A stretch of 64,000 nt of DNA from positions 5,077,563-5,141,562 of the forward strand of contig CM041298.1 in the NCBI GenBank assembly GCA_023052935.1, in the 5' to 3' direction. Positions within the stretch are counted from its first letter, which is position 1. Each line of letters begins with the position of its first letter. Below, one piece after another: positions 34,533-46,245 of the stretch. The position numbers and the translations under genes are program-made. The stretch is from Piezodorus guildinii (taxonomy: Eukaryota > Arthropoda > Insecta > Hemiptera > Pentatomidae). Under the pieces are notes generated by a model that had not been told where the DNA came from, did no database searches, and saw only the letters and a program-made list of their open reading frames with translations.

Positions 34533-35819
34533 CTAAAACACAAAAGTAAGTAATAACTTTAAAATATCTTCTTATATACAAATATTTTAATGTGCTTAAA
34601 GATTATAAAAGTAAAATAATGCTAAGTGTACTTAGCAAGAAAATATTACGTTTATTTTATAATATCTATTCATAATTATATTTAATCTTATGCAGAAATT
34701 AGAAACACACATTGGTCAACAAATCAAAATTGCTTCAGCTTATTTTTTCATTATGTTATGCGGTTCCTATTTTATTTTATTTACTACTATTTTAAATTTC
34801 AAATGAACTATTTAAAATACTTTTTAAAAGTTTAATTTAGTTTCCATGACAGTCCCATTTAGTTTACAATGGAACATCTGTTTTAATTGAAATTATCTAA
34901 AAGTAGAAATAATTCTTAACAATGTTAGTTTATGGATTTATAACAACTTTCCATTTATTTTAACAAGTTTCATATGATTTGGTACATAATATATTTTCTA
35001 AAATTTTGTGTACTGAATGGAAGAGTATAACTTGTACAATACTGTATGGTGGCAACACTGAATCACCATAATCCCTCTCATTAAATAACACATGTTCATA
35101 AATTTATGGACTTATAATAACTTTCTGTTATGACTTATTTGATTACATATTAACTTTTCTAAAATCTTGTGCTTTTCTACGGTATATAATATGTCTATAT
35201 TACAACTGATAATTCAGGGATTAATTTTTTATGACTTGATTACAGATAATTTGAATTTCCTTTCTAAAGAAAAACTTAATTTCAATATATTTTACTTATG
35301 ATAATTCAGGAAAGAATGCCCAAAATGATTGTGAAACGTGTATCTGTGGTTTAGAAGAGGTTCTTGGAAACCAAGTATCGCGATATCATTATTTAAATAT
35401 GGAGATTCAACTAATTATATACCAAAAGTTACAAAACTTTGCTGCTAATATTTTGGCCAAAATTTTAGACTTTTACTAAGAGAATGGAAACAAAAGGACA
35501 ACCATAAATTTTAGGAAAATGTTTTGAAAAAAAAATGTTTTAAAAGCATATAAAAAATTATTTTTTGAACATCCCAAAAACATAACTCTCCTGAAAAATC
35601 ATAAGTAATCATTTGAAAGATAATTAGGTTTCTAACCACATTGAAGCAAAATAATCTTAATCTGACCAGTATTAGCAAAGATATTAAATTTGAACTAAAC
35701 ATGTTAGATTTTGTATCCATGGTCTCATGGAAACACGTTCAATTATTGTTTTTTTAATGATTTTAAGCGGATAAAAACCATTTCTTGAAGAAAATTTCAC
35801 ATTGATGCTGTTAGTTTTT
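34533..35819 (-). other. btsz intron, AT-rich
   Basis: A short HLE-like piece (TTTTCTAAAATCTTGTGC) lies near 35152-35202. No gene otherwise. Confidence 0.4.
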
Positions 35820-36719
35820 ACTTTCACTTACTATATATAGTAAGGGGAAGTATTGCGATCGTGAAAATTTTTGAATTCCAGTTTTCAACGGAAATACACG
35901 TTTTAGGGTCCCCTGAGTCCAAATAACCAAGTCCCGCAAAAAGGTCTGTGTGTGTGCGTGTGTATGTGGTAACTCCCGGGCGGAAATGGTAAGTCCTATG
36001 AAACTGAAATTTCATATTTAAGACAACTATACGCCCGAGAGGTGATAAAACTTTTTTCATCAAAATGAGCTTACCAGAAGAGGCACTTTATACCATGCAT
36101 TTTGCACCTTTTTTCGATTTTCTCGAAAACGGTTCCGACGATTTTGATTAAACTGGCTATATCGATGTAAAATATAATGGGCTTTAATATCATGTAGGTT
36201 TTATTTGGATAAAAATGGTCTGACAGGGCTTAAATGCCGATATTTTAAATTTTCTTCCCCTAAAGTACCTTTAATTTTGTAGATTCAATAATAATAACTA
36301 GATTATCTTGTTAACGATGATGAAAAACAGGTAAATATATAAATTGAATGAATTCGATACTCAACTAAAGGAGAAAACAGAACAAATATTTTTTTAACGC
36401 AATTTTTTGTTTTTGAACATGAGAGCAGTAATATACATGTATGATATACCGTTGGAAAGCTAATGATTTTAGAAAAAAATATTATTTCATGCACAAGCTT
36501 TTAAAAGTTAATAGAGAGTGATGAAATGAACATAAAACTAACTGATTATTTTAGATAATAATATAATAGATTTTTTAATAAAACACATGTTTCTATATAA
36601 ATTCAATTTGATTAATTCCTTAATAGTTTCACGTAATTTTATCTCTAACTGTATTTGAAAATTCTTTTATTGATTTTAAAAATCGAGGTAAGTGAAAGTC
36701 GTGTGTTGCCCGCACCAGA
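35820..36719 (-). mobile_element. HLE copy, full length
   Basis: Intact termini on both sides and few differences from the copies at 4339 and 26430. Confidence 0.85.
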
Positions 36720-37392
36720 TTTTTAATACATGTATTAAAACTAATATGTAAACTTTTAAAATGTCCAGTCATAAGGCACAGAATATTATTAATGTATTTA
36801 GATTTCACATTAATTTAATATAGAAATATGATGCAATAAAAGTGTTGTTTTTTTATTAATCAAAAACAGATTCAAATTGCCATTCCCATTGAAAGCCAGG
36901 AACAACCATAACAAATTATAAATTAAACAAATAGATAATCAAAGTAAACTAATAAAATGACAGTTGTAAAATATGGTAATAAAAGATAATCCGTGATAAC
37001 ACAATAGAACAATAGTCATATTTTTACTTTAATGCTAGTTATAATCTTTAATAAAAAGAAAAGTAATAACTGTTATCTTATTATCTTCCTTTTATGTTGG
37101 CTTTATTATGTTTTTATGGGTTGCTATTTTGTTTTTTAAGTCCTGATAAAGGCCGAAAATTTTGGTTTAAACAATGTCACACAAGTTAATTTTCTTATTT
37201 CAATGTCATTTCTTCTTTCACTGCACTACCAACTAACATGTCCAAAAGTTAATATTTATAATAAAGCAAAATCCTTTAATGAAAAAAACAAAAACATTTT
37301 CGTAGACTTTGCCAGAGAAGAAAAAAAATAGTACATTCAAAGATTAAAAAAAAAAAAATATATTAACATAAATAATAATAAAACATAAATTT
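36720..37392 (-). other. btsz intron, AT-rich, nothing identified
   Basis: A and T runs, no ORF, no repeat recognised. Confidence 0.4.
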
Positions 37393-37668
37393 GGGGTCAC
37401 CAGGAGCAGAAAGCCTTTCATGCCCAAGATCACAGGTTTAAATCTGCAGGTGTCCCTAGGATTTTTTAATGGGAGTAAAAAATCTTTAGTTATGCCATCG
37501 TTCGGAGGGGACTTAAAAAGGTGGTTCCAAGTCTGAGTGATGTCAGATACTCATTCAGAATCCCTTTCCTAATTAAACCTGGATAGGCAAAATTTTGGAC
37601 TCCCACTGTAGCATCGTCCAATTAGCCACAGCAGCATAAAATGGTGTTCAATAAATGAACAAATAAAT
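37393..37668 (+). mobile_element. SINE-A copy
   Basis: Complete, with a diverged head (GGGGTCACCAGGAGCAGA). The tail ATAAATGAACAAATAAA is about 140 bases from an inverted copy. Confidence 0.75.
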
Positions 37669-37807
37669 TTAAATAAGTTGGATATTTTCTTCTCGCGTTT
37701 ACTATTTCCGAAGTTTCAAGAAAATTAAAAAAATACAAAGGTACATTGATCTCAATACCTAAATACTGTGCACAGCAAATGATAAATAAAAACAGTATTT
37801 TGTTTTT

Positions 37808-38083
37808 TTGTTTATTTAACATCACTTTATTCTACGGTTGCTAATCGGACGATGGTACAGTGGGAGTCTTAAATTTTGCCTACCCAGGTTTAATTAGGAC
37901 AGGGATCTTTAATGAGTACCTCATATTGCAGAGGATTGGGCCGTTTTTTTAAGTCCTCTCCGAAAGACGGCATAACTAAGAATTTGTTATCCCCATTAAA
38001 AATCCTAAGGCCACCTGCGGGTTCAAACATGTGACCTTGGGCATAGAAGACCGTTATGCTTGCCATTATGCTATAGACAACCC
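37808..38083 (-). mobile_element. SINE-A copy, inverted relative to 37393
   Basis: Complete. B-box region GGGTTCAAACATGTGACC on the + strand. The tails of the two copies face each other. Confidence 0.75.
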
Positions 38084-38218
38084 TAAAAAACCAGTATCTT
38101 CATACAGTTCTTAAAAATCTCTTCAAGAAATACAGGAAATGAGCTCAATAATAAATACATTTATTTTTATAGGTGGAATAATCAGGATTCAGTCATTTTT
38201 TGAAATTTTTTTAATTTT

Positions 38219-38258
38219 GCCAACGTTTCGGCTCAAGCTTGTGAGCCATCATCAGGGC
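38219..38258 (-). ncRNA. Hammerhead ribozyme motif, left arm
   Basis: CTGATGA, stem II GGCTCA/TGAGCC with loop CAAGCT, GAAA, CGTT, GGC, read on the minus strand. Stem I is GCC/GGC. Confidence 0.65.
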
Positions 38259-38915
38259 TACAAACATCTGAACAAAAGAGATACATATTAATATGATAAT
38301 GAAAATTTTCTTTTGAATGTAGTGACAATGATAACATTTGAAATAACACTTATTTTTCCTTATTTATATATCTTTACCTTTATAACACCTCTGGTTTTTG
38401 TTTTTTTATTTATTTTTTTATTATATACCTCCTGGATCTTTTACATACCTCAGATTCTAGTGTTTATAATTTTCTGTTAAAAATGTTGAGCCTTATTGTA
38501 CATACGAGTATATTTTGTATATTACATACGATTTACATTGTATAATTTTGTAAAACTTTTTAAAAACAAAGATAAGCTGTAGTATTTATATTTAGAGGGG
38601 AAAACCTTCAGGGTTTTTACATGAACCCCTCCCCATACTACCTATGTTTATGGTTTTCCTCAGTTTATGCTTGGACATGGCTCAGTAATGGTACGCTAAT
38701 ATACATATTTTTTTACTTCTATATTAAATTCTAAAGTTTTGTTTTTATGCTTATCATCATCAGATTGTGTATCATATTATCATTATTTGTATCTATAATA
38801 TTTAAGTATGTTGGTATATTTTCTGTTTTATTTCAAATGTTATCATTGTCACTACATTCAAAAGAAAATTTTCATTATCATATTAATATGTATCTCTTTT
38901 GTTCTGATGTTTGTA

Positions 38916-38955
38916 GCCCTGATGATGGCTCACAAGCTTGAGCCGAAACGTTGGC
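38916..38955 (+). ncRNA. Hammerhead ribozyme motif, right arm
   Basis: The same 40-nt motif as 38219-38258 on the plus strand with an identical core, so the two transcripts of the inverted unit could each carry a ribozyme. Confidence 0.65.
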
Positions 38956-39257
38956 AAAATTAAAAAAAAATTTAAAAAATGGCTGATTCCTGATTATTCC
39001 ACCTATAATAGTTTCTACAGTCGACTATACATCCTCAACATTTATTTTTAATATAAATATAACTAAATAATAGCAGTTTGGATAGAGAAAAAGATTTTGT
39101 ACATGATCATATTATTAAAGACAATAGACAATAGATAGGAGGAACAATTAGGCAGTAAAAGGAACCTTCAGATTTTATCTGAATAATGAACAAGACCGAA
39201 AATCACTTCATTTCATTCAATATTTCAATGCCTGCTGGAACACAACCAACTTTTCCT

Positions 39258-39278
39258 GAAATATATATATATATATAT

Positions 39279-39331
<53 letters not shown>
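39258..39331. repeat. (TA)n microsatellite
   Basis: About 70 bases of TA repeats with one TATATTATATTATATA interruption. Confidence 0.95.
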
Positions 39332-39333
<2 letters not shown>

Positions 39334-39965
39334 AAATGTTATAAATAAACACTGTCCCCAGCAAAAGTTTTTATATTAATTATTTTTTATTTAATAGTGT
39401 AATGACAGTTAAAAAGCCGTCTATAAATCAACATTCTTCCGTATCCTATTGTACTCCTCGGAATCATGGACCTTCAGTACAAAACACAGGAGTCAGATAC
39501 AGGGGATGGAAAACAATCAAATAATATATATTGAAAATTAAAGAAAAGCTTACAAAAATCAATGAAAAAATATAGAAGTTTAAGTTCTCTCGCTGATAGC
39601 AAGGTGTTTGAAATTCGACATAGTTAAAGTTTCTACTATGGGTGTTAAAATGTAGTTAAAACTAGAACTAGGAAAATTTTTTTTTTTTTATTTCTTTAAT
39701 TCATTAAGCGTATGATATGAATAAGTATAAAAAAACAAAAATATTTGATTGGATTAAATTCATTAGCATAAAATATTAAAGGATAGGTGATGAAATTTCT
39801 ATTATCATGACTGTATGTGCATGTATGTATTTAATTATAAATAGCAAGGATGTTTTATGTTCTCATTAAAATATTATCACATAATTATTATTGAAAGAGG
39901 TTTGTATAAAGAATATATTTTTTTATTTTATATATATATATATGGAGATACAGTTTGATGGTTAC
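39332..39965. other. btsz intron with a short LINE remnant at 39412-39520
   Basis: On the + strand LLYSSESWTFSTKHRSQIQ resembles the LYGSETW motif downstream of LINE reverse transcriptase. The rest is AT-rich. Confidence 0.4.
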
Positions 39966-40172
39966 ATTTGCCTGTAGCAGAGGTTGCAGAGCCAGTCTGT
40001 AGGAGCCCCAGCATACTGCCTGCAGGACTTGCATACCCTCTGGCGGCAGACGGGACAGCAGGCCCCCCTGTTGATGATCCTGCCCAAGTCCCTGCGGCAC
40101 AGGAAGCAGCTCTTTGTCACGCAGGCTGTGTCCACGATCCTGCGCAGGGGTCCCACCTCTTCCTTCAGTCTC
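39966..40172 (-). CDS. btsz: btsz exon: Slp-type Rab-effector zinc finger
   Basis: This 207-nt exon has an acceptor TTGTCCACAG before 40172 and a donor GTAACC after 39966. It enters with one base completing a codon and leaves with two (AT). Its 68 codons begin RLKEEVGPLRRI, the end of the Rab-binding helix. A zinc finger follows: CFLC, then CCPVC, CKSC and a final CNLC, giving the paired Cys spacing of the FYVE-like finger in Slp, Slac2 and rabphilin proteins. The role inferred from the family is Rab27/Rab3-type effector binding at the cell cortex or on secretory vesicles. The preceding helix exon (the first Slp homology segment) should lie further right on the minus strand, but I could not find it before 64000. 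Confidence 0.85.
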
Positions 40173-40644
40173 CTGTGGACAATGAGAACAGTAGTTTTAG
40201 ACAAAAGAAACTTCTCTTCTTTAAAAAAAAAATGTATAAATACATATATTTAATGTGGGAAAAATATAACACAATGCGATGATACATATATATTGAAAAT
40301 ACCCAAAGGTAGTACTCCAGTAAGAATCCCTAGTCAAAGATCCCACTGCTATGCACTCTCCAAATGCTTTAGAACAATGAAATGAACATTTTTTTTATCA
40401 TCCTGGGATTAAAGCCCCTTAAGAATAAAATAAAAATATAAGTTTGATGACCGTAATAGTGTGGTCATATATTTTAACATTAAAAGCTAAAACTAAAATA
40501 ATAAATTTAGGTTATAAACTATTTACATATTTACAAATCAAAATATTAAGATAAAATAAAAAAACAAAATGAGATAGTTCATTGGATATAATTAAAATAA
40601 TTTTAAAACACAGCAAAGTTGGTGTTTCTATCTATTGCACTTTT
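40173..40644 (-). other. Sequence upstream of the zinc-finger exon, AT-rich
   Basis: No further Slp-homology codons recognised on the minus strand. Confidence 0.4.
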
Positions 40645-40990
40645 AGGTTATTGTTTGTTTGATTGCGAAAGGAAAGGGTAGGAGCCGTTTTTGCATGATG
40701 GATCTCAGGAGGGATAGAATTCCAAAGAGAGGTTGCTTTGGCTAGAAAGGACTAGTCAAAGGCAGCAGTTAGTGAGAAAGAGGGTAGAGGTCAGAGAGAC
40801 GGTATCTGGTAGAATGGGACTGAATTGAAGATTTAAATTGAAGTGTTCGGAAGATATAGCTAGGGCACTGAGTTCTGATAACCTGGTAGAGGAAGGAAGC
40901 TAGGAAATACTGGCATCTGTAACGAGGATAAAGCCACCTTATCTCTGCGTAATACTGTGTCTCTGGTGTTCCTGAATACAAATCATATTG
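40645..40990 (-). mobile_element. LINE ORF2 C-terminal fragment (Jockey-like)
   Basis: Minus-strand frame with EIRWLYPRYRCQYFL, then STRYRLSDLYPLSH, matching the region after the reverse transcriptase in Jockey-group elements. A Lys/Thr-rich tail continues towards 40650 in a shifted frame. Truncated at both ends. Confidence 0.5.
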
Positions 40991-41194
40991 CACAGTTCAT
41001 AATAATACACTATTGTTTCCAAAAAAATATTTACATGGACCTCTTCATCCATTGGTTATAAATCTATATACTAACATAGTTAACAATAATTTCTACTTCC
41101 CACTGAATGTTATATTGTAGACTAAATAGGACTCCCATCGAAACTAAATTAAACTTTTAAAATGTGTGTGCTTGCCGCTAGTAAAAAAAAAAAA

Positions 41195-42025
41195 TCTGGT
41201 GCGCACAACATGCGGCTTTCACTTACCTACTGTCATAAAATTAATTTAAGAACTATTAGAGATGAAAATACATTGTTAAAGAGTTAATTAAAGTAAAATA
41301 AAGTTTTAGTGGAAATATTTGTTTTATTAAATAATCTATTATATTATTATCTACTTTTATCGACTTTTCATCACTTTCTATTAACTTTTACAATTATGTG
41401 AATAAGATAATATTTTTTAAATAAAATGATTAGCTTTCCAACAATATTTTATACATCTATATTACTGTTTAAGTGTTCAAAAACACAAAAATTGCATAAA
41501 TAAATATTTTTGCTATTTTCTACTTTAAATAGTTATCAAATTCATTTAACTTACATATTTACCGGTTTTTTTTAGAAATGCTGATCAGATGATTAGGTTA
41601 TTTTAAGAAAGCTACAAAATTAAAGGTACTTTAGAGGAAGAAAATTTATAATATTGTCATAAGCCCTGTCAGACTATTTCAGCCAGGATGAAACCTACAT
41701 TATATTAAAGCCCTTTAAACACTATATTAAAAATCTTTAGGGCCGTTTTTGATAAAATCATAAAAATGTACAAAATTCATAATATAAAGTTGCTATTCTG
41801 GTTCGCTGATTTTGATGAAAAAGTTGCTGTAACATCTCGGGCGTGTAATTGTCCTAAATAAGAAATTTCAGTTTTATACGACTCAGATCTTTTTGCGGAA
41901 CTTGGTCATCTAAACTCAGAGGACCCTAAACAGTGTAATTTCGTTGAAAACCGGGATTCGAAAATTTTCACAATCGCAATACTTTCCCTTACTATATATT
42001 TCATATATAGATAAGTGAAAGTAAT
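41195..42025 (+). mobile_element. HLE copy, near full length
   Basis: Starts TCTGGTGCGCACAACATGCG and ends CATATATAGATAAGTGAAAG. It lacks the (CA)n tract and nearby bases. Confidence 0.75.
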
Positions 42026-42687
42026 AAACAAAAATAAAAGACAAGCCTGACTGAAGGGATTCGAACCTGCACCACTTTGACTTTGAGAACGATAAGACTC
42101 AAAAGCTTACAACCTACCCTCATCCCTCCAAGCGACTCTCATCCCTCTAAGCGACCCTCTACCCTCCTAGCAAGATCACTGAGGACAAGGCAGAGGCCAG
42201 TATACCGTGGACTGCTCGTTCACTAACGGTGACATATCGTGAGGCCGTCGACCTTTCTCTTCAGCAGTCCGGTCGCGTCCGGGGCTTCCTATATCGACGT
42301 CCGGTATCCACCATCTTAGCCTATCGATCTAACATATCGATTTATATTGCAATATCGATTTAAAACATCGATTTATCTCCTTAAGTTCGTTCGGATTACT
42401 TATTGTTTACTCTCACTAACCTATATGAAAGTACGGGTACTGGCTTCAATAGTTTATTGAAAATCGATAATATGAAGACAAATATTAATAAATAAACTAT
42501 TAATAGACTTCTAACCGGACTGAGGGAAATTAGTGAAAAGTATATTCTGTACTTATGATATTATGTATATCTGTGAGTAACGGTTCATCTCCATTCTATA
42601 TCGTAAGTCTAGTTGAAAAACAAAAATTCTTTCGTAACTGCAATTTTATATTTAAAACATTTACATAACTGAAGCAATACTTTTATT
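42026..42687. other. Unassigned; possible minus-strand tRNA-derived SINE at 42035-42150
   Basis: On the minus strand GGTGCAGGTTCGAATCCC is a perfect B-box context. A (TATCGATT)-rich patch lies at 42318-42375, and an HLE-like piece at 42604-42686. Confidence 0.4.
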
Positions 42688-43507
42688 TTCACTTACTATA
42701 TATAGTAAGGGAAAGTATTGCGATCGTGAAAATTTTCCTATTCCAGTGTTCAACGGAAATACACATTTTAGGGTCCCCTGAGTCCAAATAACCAAGTCCC
42801 GCAAAAAGGTCTGTGTGTGTGTGTGGTAACTCCCGGGCGGAAACGGTAAGTCCTATTAAACTGAAATTTCACCTTTTTCATCACATTGAGCTTACCAGAA
42901 GAGCCACTTTATATCATGCATTTTGCACCTTTTTCGATTTTCTCAAAAACGGTTCCGACGATTTTGATTAAACTAGCTATATCGATGTAAAATATAGTGG
43001 GCTTTAATATCATGCAGGTTTTATTCTGATTAAAATGGTCTGACAGGGCTTAAATGCCGATATTTTGAATTTTCACTATAAAAATAACTATATTATCTTG
43101 TTAACACTGATGAAAAACAGGTAAATATATAAATTGAATGAATTCGATACCCAACTAAAGGAGAAAACAGAAAAAATATTTGTTTAATGCAATTTTTCGT
43201 TTTTGAACATAAGAACAGTAATATACATGTATGATATACCGTTGGAAAGATAAAGATTTATAAAAAAAATATTATCTCATACACAAGCTTTTAAAAGTTA
43301 ATAGAGAGTGATAAACAGCCGATAAAACTAAGTGATCATTTTAGATAATAATATAATATATTTTTTAATAAAACACATGTTCTATAGAAATTCAATTTAA
43401 TTAATTCTTTAATAGTTTCACGTATTTTTATCTCTAACTGTATTTGAAAATTCTTTCATTGATTTTAAAAATGGAGATAAGTAAAAGTCGTGTGTTACCC
43501 ACACCAG
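42688..43507 (-). mobile_element. HLE copy with small internal deletions
   Basis: Terminal palindrome and the TTACCCACACCAGA end are both present. The CATATTTAAGACAACTATACG segment is missing. Confidence 0.8.
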
Positions 43508-43557
43508 ATTTTTTTTTTAACAGGAGCGTATAATAACAACAAAAATTATTTTAAAAA

Positions 43558-43727
43558 TCCGGTGCGCGCAACACACGACTTTCACTTGCCACCGTTGTAA
43601 AAACTAATTAAACAATTTCAAAATACAGTTAGAGCGTGTTTAATCAAAATCGTTGGAACCGTTTTTGAGAAAATCGAAAAAAGGTGCAAAATGCATGGTA
43701 TAAAATGGCTCTTCTGGTAAGCTCATT
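43558..43727 (+). mobile_element. HLE deletion copy cut by a SINE-A
   Basis: About 85 bases of the TC end join directly to CGTGTTTAATCAAAATCG of the middle. The copy stops at GCTCATTT, where the SINE tail begins. Confidence 0.7.
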
Positions 43728-44010
43728 TATTTTATTTATTTAACGTCACTTTATGCTAATATGGCTAATCGGACGATGCTACAGTGGGAGTCCTAAATTT
43801 TGCCTATCCAGGTTTTATTAGGATAGGGATCTTTAACGAGTACCTGACATCGCACAGGCTCGGGAGCAACTTTTCACGACCCCTCCAAAGGACGGGATAA
43901 CTAAGGATTATTCACGCCCATTAAAAAGTCCAAGAGCCACCTGCGGGTTTGAACCCGCGACCTTGGGCATAGAAAGCTGGTGTGCTAGCCACTATTTTAC
44001 AGCTGACCCC
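43727..44010 (-). mobile_element. SINE-A copy
   Basis: Complete reverse copy with B-box region GGGTTTGAACCCGCGACC on the + strand. Confidence 0.8.
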
Positions 44011-44680
44011 TTAATCAGCTTTAAAATGCAGTTTTGTGGCAATAATGAAGTCTAGAATGGAACAGCACTGTAATAAACTGAATGTCTTGATTGTTATGAT
44101 AAAATATAATATTGTAATCATTTTAGCGTTAAGAATGCCCAGAGGATTGGTAGATACCAGACACGCTAACAATATTTATGAAATTTATGACAATCAATTT
44201 ATAATAAGGAAGAAAAAATATTGCTTCACCCTTAAATTGAATATAATTAGGGTTCTTCGGAAGTAAGGTCCATGCATTAGATACATAATTAACCAGGATT
44301 CACTGCTACTATCATGATAGTGCTACAAGAGCTGGGCTCTCACCGTGTAATTTACTTCTTCTGACCACCGAAGCTTACCCCAGATGCTCGGCGAACACAA
44401 CACACAGTCACCTGTGGGCAACATCTGTTTCTTCTCCTTTGTAAGGTTTCAATAATAAGGAACTATCTTCTATTGGAGATATGGGCAGGTGAAAAGTAAA
44501 CATTCATTTTTCTAAGGTAATCGCAGTAATGTGTCTTAAATAGTTACACAGCACGGAGGAAATAAGACGTTATAAAATATATTTTATGAAAGAAAAAGGG
44601 GGAAAAAATAGCGCGCAACCTGCCTGTACCTTCTATTGTGATGGGTTTAAACTTCCATTTATCCAAGATAATCACATGTA
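44011..44680. other. Unassigned
   Basis: Moderate GC near 44330-44420. The small open frame 44036-44266 (+) shows no recognisable domain. Confidence 0.35.
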
Positions 44681-45410
44681 TTGGGTTGTGTCACATGAAA
44701 TGTCCGTTTTCAAGGTAAAGGATTTTTATTAAAAATACGATATGAAAACAAGATAATTTTATTCAAAGTATTTACCTTCTTTTTCTACACATTTTTCCCA
44801 ACGTGACACCAACTTTTTTATCCCCGAACGAAAAAACTCTGAGCTTTGAAGTGAAACAAAATCTGAAAACGCACTTTTTATTGATAATCATTTTCAAAAA
44901 GTTTTCCTTTGACAAAGTTATCTAAATTTCTGAACAGGTGGTAATCTGTTGGAGACAAGTCGGGAGAATATGGTGGGTGCGGAAGAACTTCGTAGCCCAG
45001 TTCTTTCAATTTTTGCACGGTACGTTTTGAAACATGAGGTCTTGCTGCCGCTCAGTGAGATCATGAGGTACCCATGTATCGAGCTTTTTTTACTTTCCCA
45101 ATACACTTTAAATGTGTGGAAACGGTAGATGCACTTGCATTTAGTTGTGCTGAGGGTCCTTTAACTGTTTGGTAGGGGTTTCCTTCTACTGTATGTTTGA
45201 GGACATCGTTGTCTATTAAGGACGGAGGTCTTCCTCGGGGCAAGTTTTCCAAATCGGTATCCCCAGCTAAAAACTTAGCAAACCAACGGCGTATTGTCCG
45301 TTCAATAACACTGCCTACTCCAAACGCCTTGCAAATATTTCTAGCGGTCTCAGCTGCTGAATGGCCGAGTTTAAACTCGTACAAAAAATATTACTCGAAA
45401 ATTTTTTGGA
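44681..45410 (-). mobile_element. mariner deletion derivative, copy 1
   Basis: The right inverted repeat TTGGGTTGTGTCACATGAAA is at 44681 next to TA. The minus-strand frame at 45384-45061 reads FKLGHSAAETARNICKAFG and RPPSLIDNDVLKHTVEGNP, the helix-turn-helix part of a mariner transposase, then VPHDLTERQQD in a shifted frame. The catalytic centre with the first two acidic residues is deleted. The left end is truncated near 45410. Confidence 0.75.
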
Positions 45411-45662
45411 ATGTCTATTCTGTGAAAATCATTAGTCAAACTTTTGACCCTTACATAGTGTAGGATGATTAAAAAACAAAACATTATAAGATTTAGAAAA
45501 ATAAATGTCGGTAAAATACTGGTAATTTTCAAAACAGGAGAGGTTAATTTACTTAAACAATAACCTGTAACGGATGAACCAAGAACCTTCTTCAAGGTTA
45601 TAGTAAGAGAGAGGAAATTAGAATTAGAATAATCCCTCTAAAATGAACTCCAAGAAAAGTAG

Positions 45663-45932
45663 CTGGGAGGCTAGCATAACAGCCTCCTATGCCAAAGGTC
45701 ACGGGTTCAAACCCGCAGGTGGTCTTAGGATTTTTTAATGGTAGTAAAAAATCCTTAGTTATGCCGTCCTTTGGAGGGGACGTTAAAAGGTGGTTCCGAG
45801 CCTTTGCGATGTAAGGTACTCGTTAAAGATAATAAATAAAATATCCTAATAAAACCTGGATAGGCAAAATTTAGGACTCCCACTGTAGCATCGTCCGATT
45901 AGCCATAGTAGCATAAAGTGACGTTAAATAAA
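45663..45932 (+). mobile_element. SINE-A copy
   Basis: Well-preserved head (GGCTAGCATAACAGCCTCC) and B box GGTTCAAACCC. It runs straight into an HLE start. Confidence 0.8.
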
Positions 45933-45936
45933 AAAA

Positions 45937-46240
45937 CCTGGTGCGCGCAACACACGACTTTCACTTACCTACGTTATTAAAGAAATTATATGATTATCTA
46001 CAACAATCAGTTAGTTTTATCAGCTTTTCATCACTCTCCATTACCTTTTACAATTTCGTTTATGAAATAATATTTTTTATAAAATCTTAAGCTTTCCAAA
46101 GTTATATCCTACATCTTTACCATTGTTAATATGATCATAACTCAACAATTGATATTAAAAAAATATTATTTTAAAACGTGAATTTCAGTTAAAAACAAGA
46201 ATTCGAAAATTTTCACAAACGCAATACTTTTCCTCACTAT
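45937..46240 (+). mobile_element. HLE deletion derivative
   Basis: Both ends of HLE are present, but about 600 internal bases are missing. It abuts the next copy tail to tail. Confidence 0.7.
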
Positions 46241-46245
46241 ATTTT

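Larger units (their letters stand above)
38171..39010. mobile_element. Penelope-like repeat with about 180-bp inverted arms
   Basis: Arms 38171-38350 and about 38828-39007 are inverted copies (shared TGATAACATTTGAAATAA and GAACAAAAGAGATACATATT). Each arm carries a hammerhead motif. The interior includes GCTTGGACATGGCTCAGTAA, also present at 8200-8225 in reverse. No reverse transcriptase/GIY-YIG ORF remains. Confidence 0.65.
18575..40172 (-). other. btsz: bitesize-like (synaptotagmin-like protein) gene, internal part: four exons and three introns
   Basis: The model joins four minus-strand open segments whose ends carry splice signals. The phases match at each join: AT+G gives Met, G+AA gives Glu, and G+GT gives Gly. 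The visible product has about 1,426 residues: a zinc finger, a 'TGEWM' segment, a Pro/Ser-rich linker and a giant acidic disordered region. By family knowledge, Slp/Bitesize proteins bind Rab GTPases through the N-terminal Slp homology domain and membranes through two C-terminal C2 domains. Drosophila Bitesize also links moesin and actin to the apical cortex. Neither the first helix of the Slp domain nor the C2 domains were found here. Introns are about 5.4, 3.0 and 8.9 kb and full of repeats. Rabphilin or RIM are less likely because of the very long middle exon. Confidence 0.8.

Noticed and set aside
35824..36063. Recurrent 70-100-codon frame (F-R-P-G, GLGYLDSGDPKT, NWNSKIFT) found in many HLE copies
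   Set aside because: It runs through the variable (CA)n tract, switches frame between copies (for example at 8970-9194) and resembles no known domain. Its recurrence follows from the repeat itself.
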